A stretch of DNA of 64,000 nt, taken from assembly GCF_004664715.2 (NCBI RefSeq), contig NC_051069.1:1926001-1990000 (forward strand), read 5' to 3'. Positions 44,581 through 55,056 of this stretch are shown piece after piece. Under the pieces are notes generated by a model, which was not told where the DNA came from, ran no database searches, and saw nothing but the letters and a program-made list of their open reading frames with translations. A program made the translations under genes and the position numbers. Numbering within the stretch: the stretch's first letter is position 1; the number at the start of each line of letters is the position of its first letter. The stretch is from Peromyscus leucopus. Taxonomy: Eukaryota; Chordata; Mammalia; Rodentia; Cricetidae.

Positions 44581-44804
44581 ATTATTGTAGCCGCATTGTT
44601 CCTTAATCAATAATAGACAATTTTGATACTAACAGTAACAGATTTTATGTTTGTTTGTTTGTTTTGCTTTTTGTTAAGGTCTGGCCCCTAAAAACCATCC
44701 TTACGTTACAGCAATGAGACATTTCCTTAGTAAACAAATGGTCATATATGATATATCAGGCAAATGATATTAAAGAAAAATGCCTGCTGCACAGACTTAA
44801 GACC

Positions 44805-44961
44805 AATATTGGCTATGTAGCAGAGGATAGCCTTGCATTTCTGATTCTCTTGCCTCTAACTCCTGAGAGCTAGGACTACATGCACATGCAGCCAGGGACC
44901 AAGTCTAGGGCTTTGTGCACACTAAGCCAGCACTCCACACCCGAGCTACATCCTCAGCCCA
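44805..44961 (-). mobile_element. B4 SINE
   Basis: Reversed B1 part (CTCCTGAGAGCTAGGACTAC) followed by reversed ID part (GCACTCCACACCCGAGCTAC). Confidence 0.7.
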
Positions 44962-45024
44962 GCAACTTCCTTGTAAATTTTCAACTCCTACTAAACCACC
45001 TGCTGATGTCTCCTTGTCTCTTCC

Positions 45025-45217
45025 AGAGAACCAGAGCTTCAATTCCCAGCATCCACAGGACTGCTCACAACTGTCTGTAATTCCAGTTCCAGGGCACCAG
45101 ACGCCCTCTTCTGGTCTACCTGGGCACCAGGCAGACAAATGGTATACAGACATGCAGGCAAGACTCTCATTCACCTAAAACAAAATAAATGTTTTAACAA
45201 AAAAAAAAAAAAAAAGG
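45025..45217 (+). mobile_element. B2-superfamily SINE (B3A type), 5'-truncated
   Basis: CAGACGCCCTCTTCTGGTCT and an A-tail of 17. Confidence 0.87.
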
Positions 45218-45231
45218 TGGGATCACCTTAG

Positions 45232-45830
45232 AGTCTCACATTGTCACCCATGGCCAGTCACCAAGTCCTTTTGAGTCCTCCCTTTCTTGCACTTCCCCTC
45301 TCCGCTCTTACCCTGCTTGAAACAATGACTTTCTCTCGCTGGGCCAGGTACAGAACGAGCTCATCTCCCTTCTCCAATTCCCCCTGCTTTCACACCTCAC
45401 TTTAATTCCTAGCAATCTGATGCCACCTCATCATTCCTAGAGCCATCAAACATCTGTCAGTTGTTGATGGCAGTAGACATCTTCATTCCTTATCTTATCG
45501 GACCTCTTAGATATTTGACACTTTAAAGGAAAGCTCCCTCCTACAATGTTCTGGAAGACATTGTTCCCTCCTCTCTTTCCTCCTGGCTTTGAGCTGTGTT
45601 TCCATCTTTGTCTTCCCTAGGCCTCTCTTCCCTCTACCTGCCCCTTAAATATCATTGGTCCTCGGGACTTGACCTTTTGGGTTTATTTCCTAATCATTCA
45701 CGCCCTTGATTACTTCTTATGCCCCTCATGTGACTGGGACTAGGCTGCAAACTCCATACAAGCAAAGCCTGGGGCTGCCTTGTTCTGAATTCTGCTCCGG
45801 TTCTTAGCATGCAGCCAGCCTGTTCTCCTG
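45232..45830 (+). mobile_element. L2 LINE relic
   Basis: CAGTCACCAAGTCCTTTTGAG and later CTGCAAACTCCATACAAGC keep the order of the L2 3' region. Heavily decayed. Confidence 0.6.
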
Positions 45831-45925
45831 GACCTCCGTCCCAAGCCCCAGCCCTATCTACCTATAGCTTAGGTGCACCATTTTCCTAAGCATGTGCGCT
45901 TGGCTCAGGTAAAGGAATCAAGGAG

Positions 45926-46160
45926 GCTGGAGCAACGGTTCAGTGGTTAAGAGCACTGGCTGTTCTTTCAGAGGATCTGAATTCGATTCCCAGCACCCAC
46001 ATGGTGGCTTAAAACAGTCTGTAACTCTAATAGCAGGGGGTCTAGCCCCATCTTCTGGCCTCTGAGGGCACCAGGAATGCATGTGCATGGGCATGCATAC
46101 AAGTAAAAAACAAAAAAACAAACAACAACAAAAAACACCCAGACACATAAAATAATAAAA
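45926..46160 (+). mobile_element. B2-superfamily SINE (B3A type)
   Basis: CAGTGGTTAAGAGCACTGGC and GCACCCACATGGTGGCTTA; tail rich in AAC. Confidence 0.9.
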
Positions 46161-46180
46161 GAATGAAATCTTTTTTAAGG

Positions 46181-46325
46181 CATCTGGGTCTCAGTTTCCT
46201 AATCTTCACAATGGGGAGAATAGTACTGCTTACCACACAAGATTGCTACTAGAGTTCAATAAGTTAACAGGTTAAAGCACCGAGACAAATACATAGCACA
46301 TAGTAAGTATTATAAAATTCTAGAT
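46181..46325 (+). mobile_element. MIR SINE
   Basis: GTCTCAGTTTCCTAATCTTC, ATGGGGAGAATAGTACTGC and AGCACATAGTAAGTATTAT. Confidence 0.85.
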
Positions 46326-46403
46326 GATTCTGTTATAATTACAAGTGTAACATTTGCTCACCAGATTTTTCCTGGTGTTAAACAGCCACATCACCAATTT
46401 TTC

Positions 46404-46472
46404 CCCCAGACCTGGGAATTGAACCCAGGGCCTGGTGTGTACAGTTCTACCACTAAGCTACAGCCCCAACCC
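46404..46472 (-). mobile_element. ID SINE
   Basis: GGGAATTGAACCCAGGGCC and CACTAAGCTACAGCCCC; close to the ID consensus. Confidence 0.85.
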
Positions 46473-46486
46473 ATTCCTTTTCTTCC

Positions 46487-46556
46487 CTGGAAATGCAGCT
46501 CAGTGGGAAAGATTTGTCTGGCATGCACAAGATCCTAAGTCCAACTTAGCATCAGG
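46487..46556 (+). mobile_element. ID SINE
   Basis: AATGCAGCTCAGTGGGAAAG and CTGGCATGCACAAGATCC; opposite in orientation to the ID just to the left. Confidence 0.78.
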
Positions 46557-46967
46557 GGTGGAGGGGCGGGTTAATAAAATACAAGTGACAAGGGCAAAAT
46601 CAGAGTAACAGGAGCTGACATTAGTAAGGAAATGGAAGGTTACATCACTTAAATAATCCATCCAAAGTCAAAAGCTCATGAGTGGCTGGGCCAACCAACA
46701 AAGTTAGACTCGTCTGGAGAACATGCTGGCTTTAATCAGTACAATGTGCCGCTTTTCAACAGCGGCTACTTTCCAAACACACCACTTCCCACTTCAACAC
46801 CTTTGCACATGTTCTACCCTCCAGGAGTCCTCTCCCATTCAGTCCCCATATTCGACAGAATGAGGCTCAGAAGGTCCCCTCGGTGATGCATTTCTTAACA
46901 CACTTTATTGGGGGACGGTTAGGATTGTAGTTTTCATGTAAAAGAGGGATTCGAAAAGAAATGCATT
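46557..46967. other. Unassigned intergenic sequence
   Basis: 46610-46720 could contain MIR-like wording (AAATGGAAGGTTACATCAC); uncertain. Confidence 0.45.
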
Positions 46968-46983
46968 AAAATACACTTCTAAA

Positions 46984-47140
46984 GCCGGGCGGTGGTGGCG
47001 CACGCCTTTAATCCCAGCACTCGGGAGGCAGAGCCAGGCGGATCTCTGTGAGTTCGAGACCAGCCTGGGCTACCAAGTGAGCTCCAGGAAAGGCACAAAG
47101 CTACGCAGAGAAACCCTGTCTCGAAAAACCAAAAAAAAAA
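46984..47140 (+). mobile_element. Young B1 SINE
   Basis: Flanked by AAAATACACTTCTA (46968-46981 and 47141-47154). Near-consensus body with CCAGGAAAGGCACAAAGC. Confidence 0.96.
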
Positions 47141-47205
47141 AAAATACACTTCTAGAAAATAATAAAATATGCTGATACAATTACTGGCATTTAAATTATC
47201 AGTGT

Positions 47206-47290
47206 CTGGGCTGGGAACGCAGCTCAACAGCAGGGATGGCAGTGCTTGTCTAGCATGCAGGAGATCTTAGGTTGAATTCCCATTACTGGG
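47206..47290 (+). mobile_element. ID SINE
   Basis: CTGGGCTGGGAACGCAGCTC and CTTGTCTAGCATGCAGGAG. Confidence 0.75.
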
Positions 47291-47354
47291 GGTGTGGTTG
47301 GGGTTAAGCATCCATTTCCTTTCAAATGAACAGGGGCAGAATTGACTTATGTTG

Positions 47355-47755
47355 TCCTGGCTGGTTTTTTATGTCAACTTGACACAAGCTAGAGTCATTT
47401 TGGAAGAGGGAACCCCAATTGAGAAAAATGTTCCCACTGGATTGGTCTATGGGCAAGCCTGTGGTACATTTCTTGATTAATGATTGATGTGGGAGGGTCC
47501 AGCTCACTGTGGCCATACCACCCCTGGGCTTGGTGTTCCTGGGTTTTTTTTAAGAAGGTGAACTGAGAAAGTTATGAGAAAAGCGACCCAGTGAGCAGTG
47601 TCCCTCCTCTGCATCAGTTCCTGCTTCCAGGTTCTCGCCCTGAATTCATTCAATGATGGACAGTGATGTGGAAGAGGAGGTGAAATAAACCCTCCCCTCC
47701 CTAAGCTGCTTGTGGTCATGGTGTTTTATCACAGCAGTAGAAAGCCTAAGACATA
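47355..47755 (+). mobile_element. RMER-type rodent repeat (name uncertain)
   Basis: GTCAACTTGACACAAGCTAG near the start, GGGAGGGTCCAGCTCACTG, GTGATGTGGAAGAGGAGGTG and a TAGAAAGCCTAAGACA end. The best-preserved copy of this type here. Confidence 0.72.
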
Positions 47756-47886
47756 TGACTAAGGCTTCTCCCCTGTTCTAAGATCCTTATTAACTTCTCT
47801 ACTAGAAAGAATTTAGTATCTGCCATCTACATACCTCTAATGTAGACTTATCAAATTGTAATGTATTTGCTTATTTAAAATACTTA

Positions 47887-47955
47887 TCCTGGGTTAAGTG
47901 GTACTGTACTAACCTGGTATATGCAATGCTCTGGATTTGATCCCTAGACTAATCA
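47887..47955 (+). mobile_element. ID-like SINE fragment
   Basis: GGTATATGCAATGCTCTGG and TTTGATCCCTAGAC. Confidence 0.5.
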
Positions 47956-47962
47956 AACATTC

Positions 47963-47968
<6 letters not shown>

Positions 47969-48024
<56 letters not shown>
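47969..48024 (+). repeat. (TC)n microsatellite
   Basis: About 28 pure TC units. Confidence 0.98.
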
Positions 48025-48026
<2 letters not shown>

Positions 48027-48960
48027 TTCTCCTCTGTGGATTAACCCACATCTAGCCAAGCATTTGTAATGCTGAGTTAAAGCCACACTCTCCCTAATTC
48101 TCAATGACAAGTATGATTCACATATTATAGGAGTTTTAGAAAGAGCCATACAGTGTAGTAAAGATATGTCCAAACATATTAAATTTCAATACTAGTATGG
48201 GCTGAATTTGAGTCCTTTATTCCAAAATTAGAAATAACACCTTCCTGCCTAAAATTCTAGTAACTTACTCAAAACTTAAAAGCCTCCACAGACATCTCTC
48301 ATCTGTCCGTGGACCTCTCTCTTTTCTCTTATTCCTCCCCGTTCCGTTAAACTGGTCTAGTCTTGGTAACTTGAAAAACATCTTCAGAATTTTCTGCCAA
48401 CACGCTTCTGCCCGGTTTCCTTTCACCTTGAACAGCTTTAACCAAGCCTCTTCAGTGCAGGGCACAGTCTGATGGCTCAGAAAGCCTGTCACACTCAGAG
48501 ACATCTTTAGTTTGATTTAAAGTGAAGTCTTAAAACCTCATTATTCATTTGAATCCAACAATTAGGAGCTTTCAAGGTACAGCCATGATTCTCTGCAGAC
48601 CTAGACTGGTCCACGTTCCTTGTCAGGAACTGAGGAGAGACTGCCCTCTTTGGACTGGGCTTGTCTTAGGTCATTCCGGAGCCCTTTATTCCCCCTAGTA
48701 AACTTCCTATGCGACCTTTGCTTTAGAAACTAGACCAGCTTCCGAATAGTCCTTGATTTTGCTTGCGCTTCTTTGGCTCCAGTAATCTCAGTCACATTTT
48801 AGTCCAAAACACCTTTTATTTTTAGCCGCCTTCCACAATTAAGCATGTGTTACTTCCTGGAAACTCTCCTATTATTACCTTGACAGCTGACATCAAGAGG
48901 CACTAAGGCAGAAGCAAAAGACCAGGAAACCTTACAGAATGGCAATGATCACTGTTGTTC
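48025..48960. other. Unassigned intergenic sequence
   Basis: Over 900 bases without recognised repeat. The 79-codon minus frame at 48265-48504 has no family resemblance. Confidence 0.5.
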
Positions 48961-48965
48961 TGAAA

Positions 48966-49144
48966 TTCAATGAACATTTATTCTGTTCCCACTATGGGTA
49001 TTCCCAGATTATCAAATAATAGTCCTGATATGTTTGTTAATGGACACTTTTATACACACAATCTTGTTTATTCTTTGTAACAATGCTGTGACATAGATAT
49101 ACTGTGATCCATTTTACAGATGGGGAAACTGAGACGTACCAAGT
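48966..49144 (-). mobile_element. MIR SINE
   Basis: Reversed MIR core: CATTTTACAGATGGGGAAACTGAG at the right, TTGTAACAATGCTGTGACATAG before it. Confidence 0.8.
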
Positions 49145-49829
49145 GTGGTAGTTAATTTTCATAGTTGACCTGACTTGATTTGGAATCGCCTAGGGATACA
49201 TGTCTTGGTGCGTCTGTAAGGATGTTCCCAGAAAGGTTTAACTGAGGAAGGAAGATCTACTCCAAATGTGGACAGTACCATCCCACAGTCTGGGGTCCAG
49301 ACTGATGAAAGGGGGGAAAGGAGGAAGGCTTGTGAGCATGAGCATTCGTCTTCCTCTGTGGTGAGATTGTGTCCCCAAATATATTGTGCACCTTAATAAA
49401 CTTATCTAAGGTCAGAGAGCAGAACAGCTGCTAGACAGACACAGAGGCCAGAAAATGGTGCCACAGACACCTTTAATCCTAGCATTCTGGAGGCAGAGAT
49501 CCATCCTGATCTCTGTGAGTTCAAAGCCACACTGGAAAAAGCCAGGCATGGTAACAAGAGCCTTTAATCCCAGGAAGTGATGGCAGAAAGTGGAAAGGTA
49601 TATAAGGCATGAAAACCAGGAACTAGACCTGGTTAAGCTTTTAGGCTTTTAGCAGCAGTTCAAATGAGAACCATTTAGATGAGGATTCAGAGGCTTCCAG
49701 TCTGAGGAAACAGGATCAGCTGAGGAATTGGAGAGGTGAGGTCAGCTGTGGCTTGTTCTGCTTCTCTGATCTTCCAGCATTCACCCTAATACCTGGCTTC
49801 AGGATTGTTTTATTAATAAGACCTTATTT

Positions 49830-50025
49830 TTTCTTTCTTTCTTTCTTTCTTTTTTGAAAGATTTATTTATTTATTTTGTATACAGCATATATGACTGCTG
49901 GCCAGAAGAGGGCGCCAGATCTCATTACAGATGGTTGTGAGCCACCATGTGGTTGCTGGGAATTGAACTCAGGACCTCTGGAAAAGAAGTCAGTGCTCTT
50001 AACCTCTGAGCCATCTCTCCATCCC
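49830..50025 (-). mobile_element. B2 SINE nested in LTR, with CTCF-like motif
   Basis: Reversed B2 bounded by a perfect 15-bp duplication AATAAGACCTTATTT (49815-49829, 50026-50040). Tail TTTTTTCTTTCTTTC at left, SINE head GAGCCATCTCTCCATCCC at right. TGGCCAGAAGAGGGCGCCAG lies at 49900-49919. Confidence 0.95.
49900..49919 (+). promoter_or_regulatory. Candidate CTCF-binding motif inside B2
   Basis: TGGCCAGAAGAGGGCGCCAG fits the CTCF core CCASYAGRKGGCRS with one mismatch (A for Y). B2 SINEs are a known source of CTCF sites in rodents. Occupancy is not known. Confidence 0.6.
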
Positions 50026-50200
50026 AATAAGACCTTATTTAAGATTCATGCTACATCCCTCTGCTTCCAAATGGAGGACACAACGTGACCAGTCACCTGT
50101 ACCTCTCACACCCAGGAACAAAAATAAACCTTTCTTTCCCTAACTTACTTCTCCTTGTCAGGAATTTGTTCACAGCAATGAGAAAAGAGAGTAAGAAATA

Positions 50201-50683
50201 CATGGGGCTTCTAACCTAAGTGTGTGTGTGTAGAACTTGCAAACTTAAAAAAAAAAATTTCATACATCCAGATTAACATAGGCACTCAAGCACTTACCCA
50301 GAAGCCTACACATCTCAGTGAACTTCTATAGACAGTCTGAACCCGGAGAGCTTGGCTTTGGACTTTACACTTTCACTATCAATTACATTTGTATGCACTT
50401 ATCCACCACAAAAAGAAAGGAAAATCTGTGACACAGTTAAAACTGGAAAAACATTAAGCTTTCTATCCTCTTCCACGACTCATGTGTGCTTCACCTGTAC
50501 CCTGTCCTTTCTCCTCACCCAGTTACCCTAGCTAAGCCAACCTGAACTCGGAGTCTTGCAGGCTAGTCTCCAGAATTATGTGGGAAATAAAGATGTACTG
50601 TCACTGCTATGGTCCAAAACCATCTTAGGGGTTTTGTTTGTTTGCTTGCTTGCTTGTTTGTTTTTTGCTTGTTGTTTTAGGCT
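50201..50683. other. Unassigned intergenic sequence
   Basis: Nothing recognised apart from TTTG/TTGC low complexity at 50634-50665. Confidence 0.5.
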
Positions 50684-50757
50684 GAGGAATTACATCCAAA
50701 GCTTCATGCATGATAAACACATGTTCTATGATACTACTGAGTCATACCCTCAGCCCC
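50684..50757 (-). mobile_element. ID SINE
   Basis: CTGAGTCATACCCTCAGCCCC, reversed ID head. Confidence 0.65.
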
Positions 50758-50794
50758 ACTTTTTAGCTCTGATGGTCCACAAACTTGACTTTAA

Positions 50795-50970
50795 ACAAAA
50801 TTATTTATTTATTTTATGTGTATGTGTGTAAGTGAAGATGTGCTGCAGCAAATGAGTGGCAGTCAAGGGACAGCTCTTAAGTTCTTCTTCCCACTCTGGC
50901 TCTGGAGATTGACCTCAGCTCATCAGGCTGGGTGGCAAATGCCTTTACTCACTAATCCATCTTGCCTCCC
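50795..50970 (-). mobile_element. B3-type SINE
   Basis: CTCAGCTCATCAGGCTGGG and AATGCCTTTACTCACTAATCC. Confidence 0.78.
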
Positions 50971-51057
50971 CACTTCTCAGTGCTATCTGAATTTCCCAAC
51001 TAACAAGGACAAATGAATGAGAGCTAACTCTTAAGAGAGGTGTCTTTAAAGGTTGCA

Positions 51058-51170
51058 GGCACAGTCGCATTGTGTGCCTGTTGTCCCCTCACTGAGGAAG
51101 CCGAGTCAGGAGGATCACCACCAGTTCTGGGTCAGCCAGAGCTACATATTGAGACTCTGACTCAAAATAA
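51058..51170 (+). mobile_element. B1-type SINE, diverged
   Basis: GAGTCAGGAGGATCACCACC and AGAGCTACATATTGAGACTC. Confidence 0.68.
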
Positions 51171-51610
51171 ACTATAAAAAGCATCTTCGGGTAGATCTTC
51201 ATGTTACCAAGCCAATGAACTCATCTTTTCTTTATTATCAATGCTTGAGAAGCTGAATCATAATTGAAAGTGGCTTAGTGGATGTCACTGGTGCCAAAGA
51301 AATGCACTAAGTGATTTTACTATTCAACTACCCAGCCAAAGTAGACGTTACCTGGGGATCACACGGGTAGATATCAAGGCACTCACTTATTCAGGAACCT
51401 CTATGTAGATGGTGATCAAAGGCACACTGTAACGAACCCACATGCATTGGAATGATCCCCAGAACCATGCTCACCACCGTTTTCCTTTCACTAACTATGT
51501 TTTCTTCGGCACTGCCATAATTAATTAGGCCAGGCTTTAGTTCGATTTCTAGGTTTTACTTTATTTCTTTTATTTACATGTGTGCAAATGTTATAATGTT
51601 ATAACACTTT
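51171..51610. other. Unassigned intergenic sequence
   Basis: Nothing recognised. Confidence 0.5.
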
Positions 51611-51614
51611 TTTT

Positions 51615-51666
51615 AAGATTTAAATTTTTTTAATTTGTGTGTGTGTGCCTCTGTGTGTGTGTGTGC

Positions 51667-51713
<47 letters not shown>

Positions 51714-51871
51714 AATGGCAGGTCCTATGGAATCCAGCAGAAGTATCCACATGCCCTGGGGCTGGAGTTACAGGTGGTTATGGACTACCTGATAAGAGGT
51801 TCTGAAAACAAAATTTAGATCCTCTGGAAGAGCAGCAAACACTCTTAACCTCTGGGCCATCTCTCCAACCC
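51615..51871 (-). mobile_element. B2-superfamily SINE with (TG)n
   Basis: TG tract (51636-51713, with GCCTC interruptions), then GGGCTGGAGTTACAGGTGG and GGCCATCTCTCCAACCC. Confidence 0.85.
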
Positions 51872-51877
51872 TCCACC

Positions 51878-52083
51878 TTCTTTATTGAGATAGGGTCTCT
51901 CGCTGAACCTGGAGCCTGCTGGTTTGGCTAGATGGGCTAGCCAATGGATTCTAGGGCTCCTCCTGTCTCTGCCTTCCCAACACTACTGTACCCAGCTATT
52001 TTACTGCAGTTCTGAGAGACTGAACTCAGATCCCCATGCTTCTGTGGCAAGCACTTTAATGACTGGGCTATCTCGCCAGCCCT
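51878..52083 (-). mobile_element. Composite SINE (B4/RSINE type)
   Basis: TTGAGATAGGGTCTCTCGCTG and GACTGGGCTATCTCGCCAGCC; same type as 57540-57730. Confidence 0.68.
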
Positions 52084-52294
52084 GTTTAATTACTATTATA
52101 TGTTTATTTCTGGGTTGAGAATTGTCCTTGGACCTCACATATGCTGAAAGGATTCTACCACTGACCTTCACTCCTAACCCTTACTTTTAAATATTTTTTT
52201 AAAAAAATCTAATCTCCTGGGGAAGTATTACAAATAGGTAAGCTAATTCTTTTTTTATTTATGTGGATTTTTAATTTTGGGGGTGGGAGAGGAT

Positions 52295-52425
52295 TTGAGC
52301 CAGGGTCTCACATCTCCTAAGCAGGCCTACAAACTGCTATGTAGCTAAGAATGACCTCGAATTCGTGATCCTCCTGCCTCCATCTCCAAGTTACTGAGAT
52401 TATAGGCATTTTCTATCATGCCTCG
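52295..52425 (-). mobile_element. B1-type SINE, diverged
   Basis: GAATGACCTCGAATTCGTGATC and CATCTCCAAGTTACTGAGATT. Confidence 0.62.
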
Positions 52426-52604
52426 CTTTAGTTGAGATATTTCATTATCATTGGTGACTTAATTCCTATCACTTCCCAGCCCGTTTTGCACTGCCTACAC
52501 GTGTCATGTTTTCATTTCATTTTAATATACTTACGTTGTATCTTTCTAACTAGGTTGTCAGTAGTTTGATAACTCTGATGATAATAATAATAATAATAAT
52601 ATAT

Positions 52605-52686
52605 TTGAGCCTGGGGGTAGCTCAGTAGGAAAGCACTTGCCTACCATGTGCAAGGTCCTGGGTTTGATCCCCATTATCACCATAAC
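52605..52686 (+). mobile_element. ID SINE
   Basis: GAGCCTGGGGGTAGCTCAGT and GGTCCTGGGTTTGATCCCC; well preserved. An AAT repeat (52580-52600) precedes it. Confidence 0.85.
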
Positions 52687-52767
52687 AGCAGTCACAATTG
52701 AAAATCCATGCATAATTTATAAATTGTTTGTCCTAAGTTCCCATTTAATTTACAAAATAATGTGACA

Positions 52768-52967
52768 TGGGCTGGAGAGACGGCTCGGTGCTGAGGAGCA
52801 CTGCTGCTCTTCCAGAGGACCTGAGTTTGGCTCACAGCACCCAGTCCTGGAGCTCACAGCTGTCTGTAACTCCAGTTCCAGGGGATCTGATGCCCTCTGC
52901 TGGCTTCAGCAGGCATGCACACATGTGAAATCCCATTATATATACTCGGACATACAGATAAATACAA
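52768..52967 (+). mobile_element. B2-superfamily SINE (B3A type)
   Basis: GGGCTGGAGAGACGGCTCGG start; GATGCCCTCTGCTGGCTTC inside. Confidence 0.9.
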
Positions 52968-53026
52968 GAAAAAGCTAACGAGAAATAAAATAAAATCACT
53001 GAAGCTAATGTGGTCCCTTGGCTTTT

Positions 53027-53225
53027 TGCTTTCTGGTTTTTTGACAGGGTCTTATGTCTAGTCTAGGCTGGCCTCAAACTAAGTAGCTGAGAATAACCTT
53101 AAATTTCTAATTTTCTGGCCTCTGCTTTCCAAATACTGAGATTATAGGCATGCACCACTACACCGGGTTCAAATCCAGGATGTCTGCTAGACAAGCTCTC
53201 TGCCAACTGAGTTACACCCTCAGTG
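53027..53225 (-). mobile_element. B4 SINE
   Basis: Reversed B1 part to 53164, then reversed ID part GGTTCAAATCCAGGATGTC and CTGAGTTACACCCTCAG. Confidence 0.72.
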
Positions 53226-53309
53226 CCTACCCCATCTTTTCTTTCTCTTTCCCTTTCTGTCTTCCTTCATCCTTCTTCCTTCTGTTCTTTCGTCCTTCCT
53301 TCCTTCCTC

Positions 53310-53371
53310 TTTCTTCTTCTTCTTCTTCTTCTTCTTCTTCTTCTTCTTCTTCTTCTTCTTCTTCTTCTTCT

Positions 53372-53420
<49 letters not shown>
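53310..53420 (+). repeat. (TTC)n-(TC)n microsatellite
   Basis: About 22 TTC units followed by about 21 TC units, homopyrimidine on plus. Confidence 0.98.
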
Positions 53421-53422
<2 letters not shown>

Positions 53423-53696
53423 GTTTCCTTTTACAAAGAGTAGCAATTAAAGTTAAGTAAATTGGACATATTCAAACTTAGAAAATGAGTGAACAGACAG
53501 ATGGAGCAGATTCTAATCCCAGCCCTGGGCTCCGATCACCGTACTTTCTGCTACATTAGCCTGCTTCCATGCTTAACATTTTCTTCTGTGCCCCAAATAA
53601 CTATGTTTTAATTAATTAATTAAGGAGATGTCTCATTGTAATTGTGAACCAAATGTATCATAATTATTATTATATGCATCTTTTTTTAAAGCTGAC

Positions 53697-53892
53697 TTTG
53701 TTTTAATTTTATGTGTATGAGTGTTTTGCCTGCATGTATGTATGTGTACCACATGCATGCCTAGTACCTGAGAATTCATTGGAACTGGAATTACAGATGG
53801 TTGTAAACTGCCACATGGGTGCTGTTAACTGAGCCTAAGTTCTCTGAGAGAGCAGTACATGCTCTTAACCACTGAGCCATCTCTCCAGCTCC
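53697..53892 (-). mobile_element. B2-superfamily SINE (B3A type)
   Basis: TTAACCACTGAGCCATCTCTC at right; AGTGTTTTGCCTGCATGTATG at left. Confidence 0.9.
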
Positions 53893-53968
53893 TACTACAC
53901 GAATCTTAACAACACAAATTACACTACTCAGCAATGAGGGTGTTTCCTATCTGATAGTGCTCTAGACC

Positions 53969-54170
53969 AGTGTTTCTCAGTGCATAGGCCAGGACACTTC
54001 CTGCAGGAGAATCATTCCACATGCTTGTCGGAGCTGCAAGTTCCTGGGCTTTTCTCCAATTCTGCTGGATCAAAATTCCAGAGGTGGAGTCCAGAAACGC
54101 ATCTGAACAGGATTTGGATTCATTTGACTCTTGAGAATTAATAGTACTAAAGTTTGACAACTACTCTTCT
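53969..54170 (+). mobile_element. MER5A-type hAT relic
   Basis: CCAGTGTTTCTCAGTGCATA at the start, GCAAGTTCCTGGGCTTTTCTCC, and CTAAAGTTTGACAACTACTC at the end. Confidence 0.7.
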
Positions 54171-54256
54171 AAGCAAACATAATGAAGGATTACTAAAAAC
54201 TAAAAGACCAAGTTGTTTCATATCTATTTTTGTCTATTTGTTTTTATATGGGTTGG

Positions 54257-54415
54257 TCTGTTTTGTTTTTGAAACAGAGATGGAATCACAAAGATACTTC
54301 CCAAGTGCTAGGATTACAGCCATATACTACCATGTCCTGTATTTGGTTTTGTTTCTTTAAGACAGGGTCTCGCATATCCCCGGCTGGCCTTATTTCTAGT
54401 GTAGTTGTGATCACC
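54257..54415 (-). mobile_element. B1 fragments
   Basis: CCCAAGTGCTAGGATTACAG then AAGACAGGGTCTCGCATATC. Confidence 0.6.
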
Positions 54416-54419
54416 ATTT

Positions 54420-54632
54420 TTGGTTGTTTTGAGACAGGATCTCACATAACCTAAGCAGGCCAACAACTTACTATGAAACGGAGGATGACCTTCCATTCCT
54501 GATCCTCCCACTTCCACCTCCTAAGTATTGAGATTACAGACCACCACACCCAGTTTATACTTTGCCAGGAATGGAACACAGGCCTTTATGTGCACTAGGA
54601 AAGCACTCTACTGAGCTACATTCTCAGGTCCA
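54420..54632 (-). mobile_element. B4 SINE
   Basis: Reversed B1 (TTTTGAGACAGGATCTCACAT) to about 54555, then reversed ID (GGAAAGCACTCTACTGAGC). Confidence 0.72.
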
Positions 54633-54725
54633 ATGCTCAAACTTTACAGTGTATTTGAATCACTTGGAGGATTTCTTATACACCACATTCTTAAATAAGA
54701 CCAGAGAATAGCCCTCCTCTCCCAC

Positions 54726-54779
<54 letters not shown>

Positions 54780-54936
54780 TTTGGAGCTTTGCCTATACTA
54801 GACAAGCACTCCACCACTGATCAACATAATCATTCTCAGTCCTAAGAATTTTTGTTTGTGATAAGTTTCCAGGTGATGTTGGCATTGCCAATCCAAAAAT
54901 GCATACTTTGAGAATAACTGTACCAGAGTTGAGAGT
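54633..54936 (+). mobile_element. MER5A-type hAT relic, interrupted
   Basis: TGCTCAAACTTTACAGTGTA to about 54698 and AAGTTTCCAGGTGATGTTGG to CATACTTTGAGAATAACTG; between them a (CA)n tract (54727-54779) and a reversed ID fragment. Confidence 0.72.
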
Positions 54937-54982
54937 TATCTAGTAAAATTGTAGGTTGGCAAGACAGAATTTTGTTGTTTGT

Positions 54983-55056
54983 TTTCATTCTGGAATTAAA
55001 CCGTGAGCCTCATGCATGCTAAAGACACACTTTACCAATATGCTATATATTTCCAA
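54983..55056 (-). mobile_element. ID SINE
   Basis: GGAATTAAACCGTGAGCCTC and CTAAAGACACACTTTACC. Confidence 0.68.

Larger units (their letters stand above)
49357..50055 (+). mobile_element. Solo LTR (copy 2), nested, itself interrupted by a B2
   Basis: Starts TGTGGTGAGA, ends CATGCTACA; flanks TTCCTC (49351-49356) and TCCCTC (50056-50061) form a 6-bp duplication with one change. Contains a TATATAAGG box (49599-49607). Same family as 306-856, including the B1-like segment at about 49442-49580. About 488 bases without the B2 insert. Confidence 0.8.
49145..50200 (+). mobile_element. RMER-type repeat interrupted by an LTR
   Basis: Left part GTGGTAGTTAATTTTCATAG to 49356; right part from 50056 (CTGCTTCCAAATGGAGGAC, ACAAAAATAAACCTTTC, CAGCAATGAGAAAAGAGAG). 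They join into one repeat once the LTR is removed. Confidence 0.7.

Noticed and set aside
53150..53450. Ser- and Leu-rich frames
   Set aside because: Translation of the TTC/TC microsatellite.
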